From Paenibacillus senegalensis JC66 (GTDB lineage Bacteria; Bacillota; Bacilli; Paenibacillales; NBRC-103111), in the NCBI RefSeq assembly GCF_000285515.1, contig NZ_HE610957.1, positions 1,622,521 to 1,663,943 of the forward strand: a stretch of 41,423 nucleotides of DNA, written 5' to 3'. Made by a program: the position numbers and the translations under genes. The notes beneath the pieces are model-generated. The model did not search any database and was not told the origin of the DNA. It saw only the letters and a list, made by a program, of their open reading frames with translations. Positions 8,417-15,516 of this stretch are shown here, one piece after another. Within the stretch, counting starts at the first letter, position 1, and the number at the start of each line of letters is the position of its first letter.

Positions 8417-11400
8417 AGCGCTCCACTCCTTCCCACGGTTCATTCACTACCGGCAGATTAAAGGTTCTAATCACCCGGTTGTTTTCGTCCCGGTAGCCGA
8501 ATTCCTTTTGCTTGCGCACCATTTCCCTGTTGATGTTCATAATGGCCATCTCTAGCGAGCGGCGGTAATTCATCCCGTCAATGACCGTTCTATTCCAGGC
8601 ATTGTTCAATTCACGCGGTATGAAGTAGGAGCCCGGCACATTCACCATCGCCTTGTACCAGCGCCACTGCTCCAGGATTGGAATCTTCTCCTCCTCCGTC
8701 CAAGGCAAGCGCATGAAGGCGTCCAAATTCGCGGTATTCCAGCGGAATTCCGCTCCATAAAATCCTTCCAGCTCCGATCCGAATTGCTCCTGAACCTGTG
8801 CTGACAGCCACCAGCGGATAAACTCCCAGCCCTCTTCCGGCTTTTGAGACTTGCTCATAATCATGGCAGCCGTCTGACCCCCGCTGCCTGACGAGGAGAA
8901 GCCGCCGCCAAATGCGGCCAGTCCCTGGGCCAGCGCGCCAATATTGCCTCCGGACCAGCGTTCGACAACTCCTTCTGCATTCGGATACCCCGGAAGCGGA
9001 GCGATTCCCCACCAGCCGGTCAATTCCGGAGCGGCCACCAGCAGCTGCAGATACATGTTCAAATCAGCAACGCCGATCGGCATATAGCCATCCCGGAAAT
9101 GCTGGTAGAAGCTGGACACCTGGCGTTCGATCCCGTACATCGTGAACATTTCCGTTATCTCCCGGAAGAAAGCGAAGCCTTCGGGGGAATCCAGCCCCGT
9201 GTTAATGCCGTCATTGGCATAGAAGTCGGCGCCATTTTGATATATAAAGGGCAAAAACTCGCCGTTCGGAAGAAAGAAGTTATAGCCGTTCTGCTGCAGA
9301 GTTGGCAGCATTTCATACACGTCATCCCAAGTATCGGGCACTTCCAGGTCAAGATGTTCGAGGATATCCTTACGGTAGAACAGCAAGCGGAACTGCAAAG
9401 TTTCCGGCAAAGCATAGTAGCCTCCGTCATAGTAGTACGGCATAATTGCTCCTGGCGCCATATCTTGAATCAGCTCATCGAAGCCTGCGAATTCCGCCAG
9501 ATTAATCGCCGAATTTCGGAAAGCGAACTCGGATGGGCGGCCCTCCCCAATCCCAATGGCTACATCCGGAACATTGCCGGTAGCATTGGCGAGCACAAGC
9601 AGGTCCTCACTCGGCAGCAGCTCGATCTTCACCGGAATGCCGGTTTGCGGAGTGAAATATTGATTCGCCAGCTCTTGCAGCAGGTTAACGTAGTCCCGCC
9701 CGTAATTCATCCACACGGTAAGCACTTCGCCATCCGCCCCGCTTAGCGTAGTCTCTTCCGAGAATGAGCGGAGGAAGTTCATCGTTCCGTTCAGCGACTT
9801 TTCCCAAAAGTTTGCGGTCATTCTCGGCAGCTTATGTTCATACGGAGCAATAATGATTTGATCCAGCGTCAAAGGCGATTTAATCAACTGGTTGGTGATT
9901 GAGGCTACCTTCGTCTGAATCAGCGACAAAGTGTCTTTTTTATTAGGAATATCATTCGGGTAGTCAAGCAGATCATCAATATCGGAAATCGAGGTGAGCA
10001 GAGACTGGTAGTTGTTATCCCTTGCGTAGTTTTCCTGCAGCCACAGCTCTGCCATCAAGCTGATTTTATCCCGCGTTCTTCTTAGGTTGTCGGGAATCTC
10101 AGGGAAATTCTGGGCGATGTCCCATGTCCGGTTGCGGTCATCATCTCCTTTAGTCAATGCCTGCAGATCTCTCGATACGACACCGAGCTCCTGATTAACC
10201 TGCTCCAGCAGTACCTGGACAGCCTTATGCGGGGCATAGGTTACACTCATCGATAACGTATGGGTGCCTTTGGTTAAGTAAAAGCCGTAAGGCTGCTGCT
10301 CTTCATCCTGCAGCACTACCTTTTGCCATGAACGGTTGTAAGGAATCGCATAGGCAAGCAATTCTTCAAAAGGAACTTGCCCGTCTATATAAATTTTGCG
10401 GTGAGCCGTAACGTTGGACTGCAGGTTATTCAAGACACGCATACCGATTTGGTATAACCCGTCCTCTTCGACTTCAAACTCCCAGGTGATCATTTCCCCG
10501 CCATCATTCCAGCGGTTGCCACCTACCCCATTGAAAATAATTTTGCCATCCGCTTTCGGCGACATAAACGCATCATTATCACTCAGGATTTGAATGGAAA
10601 CTTCATTTTTTTCTGACATCGCTTCAGCTTCAATGACAATGGGCTCGGCATCAGGAGAAGCTGTGCTTGGATATTGCTGCTGGACGGCGACATAGCTGTT
10701 AATAGTTGTTGGCGGGCCGAAGGAAAGCTGATCCAAGACGATAGAAGAGCTGCCTTGAATTGTTAGCGTCTGCGTCCCGGCCTCCAAATACCAGAGCAGC
10801 GGCGTATGATAGGAATCTTCGCGGTCCGTGACCGGAAGTTCAATCCAGCGCTCGATCTCAATAGGCGAAGGGCGGATATGATGACCGTCCTCGTCTTTCT
10901 TCCATGGATAATCGTCATGATAAAAGCGGGGAAATCTGATAGAACGGGCTTCGCGGTAAGGGAACTCCCCATTGATCATAAAAGCCATGTTGATCGGCCG
11001 GAACGAAACCGGTTCCCCTTCGGCATCCCGCCAATGCGTGAAGCTGGCCCGCATCTCATACAAGCCGGTTGCGGGAACATCCAATTCCAGCTCGATCCAC
11101 TGTTCGCGGTTATTTTGCCAAATCAGCACATCGTTCCGGCCATCATAATGAGCTACTCTCAGCGAATCCTCATTAGAAGCCGCAGAATAATCTGCTGCCT
11201 TAACCTGAAACGATTGTGTCGCCGTTGGTATATTCTCTGCTTCCCACTGCTGCTTTACCTGGTAATAAAAAGGCCCCAGCTGCTCTTGTAAAAAACGGCT
11301 TAAATCGTCCTCCAGCATCACTTCGTTCAAAACGGCATGGAGGTCATGCTGTCCCAGCGGCTGACTGGCTCTTGCATATGTATCGTCCGCGAGTGTTGAA

Positions 11401-11558
11401 CTAAACAATACTGTTAGCAACAACAGCAGAACAACGGCAAGATGGCTTAGCTTTTTAATCCGCGCCTTAGCTGCTAACCTTCTGCTGCGGCTCTCTTCCC
11501 TCAAGCTTGCCATGATGCTGCTATCCCCTTTCCACTTTGGATTCCGGGCGGCCATCAT
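8403..11558 (-). CDS. Oversized sugar solute-binding protein with two carbohydrate-binding-like modules
   Basis: This 1051-residue protein is more than twice the usual 420-550 residues of a family 1 solute-binding protein. A hydrophobic segment (about 38-58) after a basic region serves as signal or anchor; no lipobox cysteine is visible. Two beta-sandwich-like modules follow at about 115-285 and 305-450. The second opens with IVIEAEAM and has [20 protein letters not shown], as in CBM6/35-type folds. A helical linker (about 450-590) leads to an extracellular sugar-binding domain (about 620-1000). The start overlaps the ATPase stop (ATGATGG); an alternative ATG at 11513 (MASLREES) also has a G-rich upstream site. 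It probably captures a polymer or oligosaccharide near the wall and hands it to the permeases. Confidence 0.85.
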   Translation of the reverse strand: MMAARNPKWKGDSSIMASLREESRSRRLAAKARIKKLSHLAVVLLLLLTVLFSSTLADDTYARASQPLGQHDLHAVLNEVMLEDDLSRFLQEQLGPFYYQVKQQWEAENIPTATQSFQVKAADYSAASNEDSLRVAHYDGRNDVLIWQNNREQWIELELDVPATGLYEMRASFTHWRDAEGEPVSFRPINMAFMINGEFPYREARSIRFPRFYHDDYPWKKDEDGHHIRPSPIEIERWIELPVTDREDSYHTPLLWYLEAGTQTLTIQGSSSIVLDQLSFGPPTTINSYVAVQQQYPSTASPDAEPIVIEAEAMSEKNEVSIQILSDNDAFMSPKADGKIIFNGVGGNRWNDGGEMITWEFEVEEDGLYQIGMRVLNNLQSNVTAHRKIYIDGQVPFEELLAYAIPYNRSWQKVVLQDEEQQPYGFYLTKGTHTLSMSVTYAPHKAVQVLLEQVNQELGVVSRDLQALTKGDDDRNRTWDIAQNFPEIPDNLRRTRDKISLMAELWLQENYARDNNYQSLLTSISDIDDLLDYPNDIPNKKDTLSLIQTKVASITNQLIKSPLTLDQIIIAPYEHKLPRMTANFWEKSLNGTMNFLRSFSEETTLSGADGEVLTVWMNYGRDYVNLLQELANQYFTPQTGIPVKIELLPSEDLLVLANATGNVPDVAIGIGEGRPSEFAFRNSAINLAEFAGFDELIQDMAPGAIMPYYYDGGYYALPETLQFRLLFYRKDILEHLDLEVPDTWDDVYEMLPTLQQNGYNFFLPNGEFLPFIYQNGADFYANDGINTGLDSPEGFAFFREITEMFTMYGIERQVSSFYQHFRDGYMPIGVADLNMYLQLLVAAPELTGWWGIAPLPGYPNAEGVVERWSGGNIGALAQGLAAFGGGFSSSGSGGQTAAMIMSKSQKPEEGWEFIRWWLSAQVQEQFGSELEGFYGAEFRWNTANLDAFMRLPWTEEEKIPILEQWRWYKAMVNVPGSYFIPRELNNAWNRTVIDGMNYRRSLEMAIMNINREMVRKQKEFGYRDENNRVIRTFNLPVVNEPWEGVERYVSD

Positions 11559-12676
11559 TTCATGATCCGTTCGTTCGTATCCCGGTCAAAAAATAAAGCT
11601 TTATTCATATCTACGGCAAGCTTGACCTTCTCATCATCTTGAAAGCGATTGCGTGGATTCACACGGGCGACAATGTTGGAATCCGTACCGGCATCCACAT
11701 GAATGAAGCGGTCTGCTCCCATCAATTCATCGGCTTTGTGCAAGCCCTCGAAGGTCGCACGCGGAAAAGCGTCGAATACGATCGGATCCAGACTGATATT
11801 CTCCGGGCGGATGCCCAGTACGATGTAGCGCTCCATGAACTGCTTTTCTTTTAAGGCCTGACCAATACCGGAGGGGATTTCCAATGAAAAGCGGCGAGTA
11901 TGAAATTCCAGTTCGCCGTTAGTTCCTTCGTGCAGCTTGCCATGAATGAAGTTCATTGGAGGAGATCCGATAAAACTCGCTACAAACATATTGGAAGGAT
12001 AGTTATAAATCATTTCCGGAGTGTCCACCTGCTGGATGATGCCATTTTTCATAACTACAATGCGGCTGCCCATCGTCATCGCTTCGGTTTGATCATGCGT
12101 AACGTAGATTGTCGTCACTCCAAGCTGCTTGGTTAGACGCGTAATCTCGGTACGCATCTGCACCCTCAGCTTGGCGTCCAGATTGGAAAGCGGCTCATCC
12201 ATCAGAAACACTTGCGGGTTGCGGACAATGGCCCTGCCTAATGCTACGCGCTGCCGTTGTCCTCCTGATAACTGCTTGGGCTTACGGTCCAGGTACTGCT
12301 CGATTTCCAGTACCCGTGCCGCACGCTTGACGCCAAGGTCGATTTCATGCTTGGGCACCTTCCTCAGCCGCAAACCAAACGCGATATTCTCGTAAACACT
12401 CATATTCGGATACAACGCATAATTTTGAAATACCATGGCGATATCCCGGTCTTTAGGCGGCAAATCATTGATCAGCTGGTCATTGATGTAAATTTCGCCT
12501 TCGCTGATATCCTCTAAGCCTGCTACCATGCGCAATGTCGTGGATTTGCCGCAGCCGGAAGGCCCAACAAATACGATAAATTCCTGATCAAGAATTTCCA
12601 GATTGAAGTCTTTGACAGCATACTGGTTGTCTTTCCCATAGCTTTTGTGGACATGATTCATCAAAATACGGGCCAC
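11555..12676 (-). CDS. MsmX/UgpC-type sugar ABC transporter ATP-binding protein
   Basis: This 373-residue cytoplasmic ATPase powers sugar import. The Walker A motif is [10 protein letters not shown] (about 37-46), the Q-loop is [10 protein letters not shown], the signature is [14 protein letters not shown] (about 135-148), the Walker B is [16 protein letters not shown], and the switch histidine is in [11 protein letters not shown]-terminal OB-type regulatory domain follows from about residue 240 and includes GIRPENI. Full length and motifs match the MsmX/UgpC class, which can energise several sugar importers. It starts at GTG with an AAGGAG site nine bases upstream and is the first gene of the operon. 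It is also the only sugar-type ATPase in the window and could serve the importer at 19-22.6 kb, which lacks one (inference). Confidence 0.93.
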   Translation of the reverse strand: MARILMNHVHKSYGKDNQYAVKDFNLEILDQEFIVFVGPSGCGKSTTLRMVAGLEDISEGEIYINDQLINDLPPKDRDIAMVFQNYALYPNMSVYENIAFGLRLRKVPKHEIDLGVKRAARVLEIEQYLDRKPKQLSGGQRQRVALGRAIVRNPQVFLMDEPLSNLDAKLRVQMRTEITRLTKQLGVTTIYVTHDQTEAMTMGSRIVVMKNGIIQQVDTPEMIYNYPSNMFVASFIGSPPMNFIHGKLHEGTNGELEFHTRRFSLEIPSGIGQALKEKQFMERYIVLGIRPENISLDPIVFDAFPRATFEGLHKADELMGADRFIHVDAGTDSNIVARVNPRNRFQDDEKVKLAVDMNKALFFDRDTNERIMK

Positions 12677-12703
12677 GCTCAGGCACTCCTTTCACCCTGT
12701 GAT

Positions 12704-12717
12704 TGTAAGCGGTTTAT
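12704..12717 (+). promoter_or_regulatory. Possible catabolite-response (cre-like) site in the sugar operon leader
   Basis: TTGTAAGCGGTTTATT fits the CcpA box consensus WTGNAARCGNWWWCAW at 14 of 16 positions; the final CA is replaced by AT. It lies between the likely promoter (-10 at 12766-12771) and the ATPase start (12676), where a bound CcpA would block elongation. This is only a pattern match, but it suits a sugar-import operon. Confidence 0.4.
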
Positions 12718-12765
12718 TTCCATTTTATTGTAGGGCACTCCGTGTGAATTTGGTGTGAAGATAAA

Positions 12766-12792
12766 ATTATACTGTCGCAGAACGGTTGCCAA
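12766..12792 (-). promoter_or_regulatory. Probable promoter of the NHL/YIP1/DUF5696 sugar-import operon
   Basis: On the minus strand TTGGCA (12787-12792) and a perfect TATAAT (12766-12771) are separated by 15 bases, shorter than the preferred 17. The start would be near 12759, giving an 80-base leader that contains the cre-like site. It stands back to back with the glyQS promoter, whose -35 box is at 12808-12813. Confidence 0.5.
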
Positions 12793-12807
12793 TCCATATG
12801 AGATCAC

Positions 12808-12836
12808 TTGCATTTGCTTGTAAAACGAAGTATCAT
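12808..12836 (+). promoter_or_regulatory. Probable promoter of the glycine T-box / glyQS transcript
   Basis: TTGCAT (12808-12813) and TATCAT (12831-12836) are 17 bases apart, which places the transcript start near 12843, just before stem I of the T-box at 12864. The spacing and position support it; the boxes themselves are imperfect. Confidence 0.5.
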
Positions 12837-12856
12837 AATGACAAGTTGAACCATAA

Positions 12857-13088
12857 ATTGTTCTAAGGCGATGAAAGACCTATAGTACCTGCATCTCTTG
12901 TCCGCCCAGCGATCCGGGGACAGTGAAAGCCCGGGGATAATGTACAGGGAAACGGCAGTCTGGAGCCTTATGTTTAAAGAGGGGATGCTCTGCTTCGCTT
13001 CTGAAGGAGAGGTCAACCAGGGTGGAACCGCGGGTCATGAAAGCTCGTCCCTGGGCATGTCTAATGCCTATGTGGAGCGGGTTTTTTT
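12857..13088 (+). ncRNA. Glycine T-box riboswitch controlling glyQS
   Basis: This leader senses uncharged tRNA-Gly and allows read-through into the synthetase gene. Stem I closes with TAAGGC (12864-12869) and GCCTTA (12965-12970). Its internal loop shows the conserved AGTA (12884-12887) opposite GAAAC, followed by the specifier codon GGC (12954-12956, glycine) and an A. The T-box sequence AGGGTGGAACCGCGGG lies at 13019-13034. Its TGGA matches the UCCA end expected of tRNA-Gly, whose discriminator base is U. A terminator hairpin (GCTC...GGGCAT / ATGCC...GAGC, about 13043-13080) ends in seven Ts. Specifier, discriminator match and downstream gene all agree. Confidence 0.95.
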
Positions 13089-13089
13089 C
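13043..13089 (+). terminator. T-box intrinsic terminator
   Basis: The inner arms GGGCAT/ATGCC and outer arms GCTC/GAGC form a hairpin that is followed by GGG and a run of Ts. It competes with the antiterminator built around the T-box sequence at 13019-13034. Confidence 0.8.
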
Positions 13090-13133
13090 GTGTCTGCATA
13101 GAGCTGGGTATATGAGTAAAGGAGAGTTATAAG

Positions 13134-14516
13134 ATGAGTGTGTCCATGGATCAAATCGTTGCTTTAGCCAAACACCGCGGCTTTATTTTCCCCGGTTCGG
13201 AGATTTACGGCGGCTTGGCTAACACTTGGGATTACGGCCCGTTAGGTGTTGAGCTGAAAAACAACGTCAAAAAGGCCTGGTGGAAAAAATTCGTCCAGCA
13301 GTCCCCTTATAATGTCGGCTTGGACGCCGCTATTTTGATGAACCCCAAAACTTGGGTCGCCTCGGGGCATGTCGGTAATTTCAACGATCCGATGATCGAC
13401 TGTAAACAGTGTAAAGCGCGTCACCGGGCAGATAAGCTGATCGAAAATGCGATGGCTGAAAAAGGCGTTGAAATGATCGCGGACGGCATGTCCTTTGAAG
13501 CGATGGCCGAGAAGATCAAAGAGGAGCAAATCGTCTGTCCGGACTGTGGCGCTCAGGATTATACGGACATCCGCCAGTTCAATATGATGTTTAAAACGTT
13601 TCAAGGAGTAACGGAATCCAGCACGAACGAAATATACTTGCGTCCGGAAACGGCCCAGGGCATCTTTGTAAACTTCAAAAATGTACAGCGCACAATGCGC
13701 AAAAAGCTGCCCTTCGGGATTGCCCAAATTGGCAAGAGCTTCCGTAATGAGATTACACCAGGAAACTTCACCTTCCGTACCCGTGAGTTTGAGCAGATGG
13801 AATTGGAATTTTTCTGCAAGCCCGGGGAGGATATGGCGTGGTTTGAGTATTGGACGAAATTTTGCCGCAGCTGGCTGCTTGACCTCGGCTTGCGCGAAGA
13901 AAACCTGAGACAGAGGGACCATGCTAAAGAGGAATTGTCCCATTACAGCAATGCGACCACTGACTTTGAATACAAATATCCATTTGGCTGGGGCGAGCTG
14001 TGGGGAGTTGCCGACCGTACCGATTATGACTTGAAGCAGCATATGGAGCATTCCGGCGAAGACTTCCAATACATTGATCCGGAGACGAATGAACGGTACA
14101 TTCCTTACTGCATCGAGCCATCCCTCGGTGCCGACCGGGTCACCCTCGCTTTCCTTATTGACGCTTACGAGCATCAGGAGCTCGGAGATGGCGACAGCCG
14201 TGCCGTTCTTCATTTGCATCCGGCGTTGGCTCCTTACAAAGCCGCAATTCTGCCGCTGTCTAAGAAATTGTCTGCCGGTGCGCAAAAAGTATTTAGCGAG
14301 TTAACTGCCGATTTCATGGTCGATTATGACGAGACCGGTTCAATCGGCAAAAGATACCGCAGGCAGGATGAGATCGGCACACCGTTCTGTATCACCTATG
14401 ACTTTGATTCGGAGAGCGATGGCCAGGTCACTGTGCGGGACCGGGATACGATGGAGCAGGTTCGCCTGCCGATCGCTGAGCTGAAGGCTTATATTGAAAG
14501 CAAGCTTGGCTTCTAG
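13134..14516 (+). CDS. glyQS: Glycyl-tRNA synthetase, single-chain (alpha2) type
   Basis: This 460-residue class II aminoacyl-tRNA synthetase attaches glycine to tRNA-Gly in the cytoplasm. The N-terminus [20 protein letters not shown] and the WDYGPLG stretch are typical of the bacterial/eukaryotic-type single-chain GlyRS. Cysteine pairs [12 protein letters not shown] and VCPDCG lie at about residues 86-140, in the inserted zinc-binding-like region. Motif 2 includes [14 protein letters not shown] and FRNEI; motif 3 includes EPSLGADR. The anticodon-binding domain follows to the end. The start has an AAAGGAG site nine bases upstream. It is transcribed alone under the glycine T-box. The stop codon lies only a few bases from an IS1182-type remnant. 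Confidence 0.97.
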   Translation: MSVSMDQIVALAKHRGFIFPGSEIYGGLANTWDYGPLGVELKNNVKKAWWKKFVQQSPYNVGLDAAILMNPKTWVASGHVGNFNDPMIDCKQCKARHRADKLIENAMAEKGVEMIADGMSFEAMAEKIKEEQIVCPDCGAQDYTDIRQFNMMFKTFQGVTESSTNEIYLRPETAQGIFVNFKNVQRTMRKKLPFGIAQIGKSFRNEITPGNFTFRTREFEQMELEFFCKPGEDMAWFEYWTKFCRSWLLDLGLREENLRQRDHAKEELSHYSNATTDFEYKYPFGWGELWGVADRTDYDLKQHMEHSGEDFQYIDPETNERYIPYCIEPSLGADRVTLAFLIDAYEHQELGDGDSRAVLHLHPALAPYKAAILPLSKKLSAGAQKVFSELTADFMVDYDETGSIGKRYRRQDEIGTPFCITYDFDSESDGQVTVRDRDTMEQVRLPIAELKAYIESKLGF

Positions 14517-14543
14517 TACTGGCTGTCCAGAAAGTCCCCAAAA

Positions 14544-14595
14544 TAAAAAGTTGGGCGGAAAAACATATCATAATGTTTTCCATCCAACTTTTTTT
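14544..14595. terminator. Strong hairpin with T-tract at the IS end, likely also terminating glyQS
   Basis: AAAAAGTTGGGCGGAAAACA-like and TGTTTTCCATCCAACTTTTTTT arms enclose a short loop, giving a long hairpin followed by Ts on the plus strand. It belongs to the insertion-sequence end. No other terminator lies between glyQS and this point, so glyQS transcription probably ends here. Confidence 0.65.
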
Positions 14596-14678
14596 GTTAT
14601 GTTGTTTTTGTAAGAAAGTAGCGAGGCGGATGCCTGCTACTTTCAGTAGGTTGTGGGCCAATGCCACAATCCCAAACT

Positions 14679-14708
14679 CAACGTGAACCTTGTCAACGTG
14701 AACCTTGT
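14679..14708. repeat. 15-base perfect tandem duplication in the transposase remnant
   Basis: CAACGTGAACCTTGT occurs at 14679-14693 and again at 14694-14708 without a gap. It keeps the frame of the transposase remnant. Confidence 0.95.
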
Positions 14709-14930
14709 CCAGTCCCCGTAAGGAGAACCGTCGGAACGTCCGATTGCCCTTGAGGTGGCCGAACACGCTTTCTACCTACACTTACGTTGAGCATAGATCG
14801 CAGTCCGCGGTCTTCTCGCAATCTCTTTCGGGAAAACAAAGCGATCATCCTGCTCGGCGATTGTGATTGTATGCGGTTTTTCTGTGAAAAAAACTCACCG
14901 CGTTTACTCCCCGCATGATGAGCAATGTCG

Positions 14931-15203
14931 GGTAATCGTACCTTAACCACATGGATTTGAAGTTTGTACGACATTTCGTCTGAAACACTGGCTGGAGCTC
15001 CTTGGTAGCTTAAAACCCTGCTTTTGTGCGATATGTCATACAAATCTCGGGTAATCGCACCTCAATCCCCTGCATTTATACGATTTGTCATACAAATCTT
15101 GGGTAATCGCACTTCAATCCCCTGTATTTGTACGACATTTCATACAAATCTCCGGTAAGCGCACTTCAACCGCATGAATTTGTACGACATTTCGTACAAA
15201 GCG
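14931..15203. repeat. 52-base tandem repeats each carrying an inverted repeat
   Basis: Three adjacent units of exactly 52 bases lie at 15048-15099, 15100-15151 and 15152-15203. A half unit precedes them at about 15023-15047, and a diverged one starts near 14931. Each unit begins (C/T)(G/C)GGTAA(T/G)CGCAC and ends in a hairpin sequence; in the last unit this is TTTGTACGA-CATT-TCGTACAAA. Sequence divergence between units is modest. No gene is supported here. Confidence 0.9.
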
Positions 15204-15266
15204 CAGGCATCAAGCCCGCGCAGCCCGCGACGCGAGCTCGCGAGCCTCAACGAACCCCACCAACCT

Positions 15267-15327
15267 TGGCTATTTTCATGCTGGAGTGGTGCCTGAAAAT
15301 TCAATGGTATGACAGTTTTCGCATACA
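15267..15327 (+). repeat. Dispersed repeat core, copy A
   Basis: This 61-base block matches the reverse complement of 41336-41396 at 56 of 61 positions by hand alignment. It begins TGGCTATTTTCATGCTGGAG and ends CGCATACA. It follows the 52-base tandem repeats and runs into the 12-base array. The match spans no gene in either place, so it is probably a dispersed non-coding element of this genome. Confidence 0.9.
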
Positions 15328-15401
15328 ATTTCACATACAATTTCGTGTACACTTTCCCATACACTTTCACATACAAATTCGCACACAATTTCGCATACAA
15401 T
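15318..15401. repeat. Seven-unit 12-base tandem array
   Basis: Seven consecutive 12-base units of the type TTCGCATACAAT lie at 15318, 15330, 15342, 15354, 15366, 15378 and 15390. The first and last are identical and the others differ at one to four bases. Translated, it gives only a low-complexity Phe-Tyr-Asn string, so coding is unlikely. It starts inside the dispersed repeat core. Confidence 0.92.
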
Positions 15402-15516
15402 TCGCCTCGGGGCCGCTGGCCTCGGGTTAGCTGCTTGGGGTTTGCTTATTCTAGCTATCGGGCTGAACGGCCACTTTTCGGACAGCCCCTTTTTTAGCCT
15501 ATTGCTTCTTAAAGAT

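Larger units (their letters stand above)
14519..14800 (-). pseudogene. Decayed IS1182-type transposase C-terminus with its terminal repeat
   Basis: On the minus strand the reading frame from about 14766 gives FGHLKGNRTFRRFSLRG and then EFGIVALAHNLLKVAG, the conserved end of IS1182-family (DDE) transposases. Just upstream, another frame reads AIYAQRK and then a stop, so the gene is broken by a frameshift and its body is missing. The terminal repeat starts near 14521 (CTGTCCAGAAAGTCCCC), directly after the glyQS stop codon. The frame has no stop inside the element and would run on antisense into glyQS. A 15-base unit (CAACGTGAACCTTGT) is duplicated in tandem at 14679-14708, adding five codons (DKVHV repeated). 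Confidence 0.8.

Noticed and set aside
13242-14285. 347-codon open frame on the minus strand
   Set aside because: It lies entirely antisense to glyQS, has no recognisable domain, and reflects codon bias of the real gene.
14931-15203. CRISPR-like array
   Set aside because: The 52-base units are directly adjacent without unique spacers, and no cas gene is present.
15309-15497. Small protein rich in Phe-Tyr-Asn repeats
   Set aside because: It is the translation of the 12-base tandem array; there is no ribosome site and both strands are open for the same reason.
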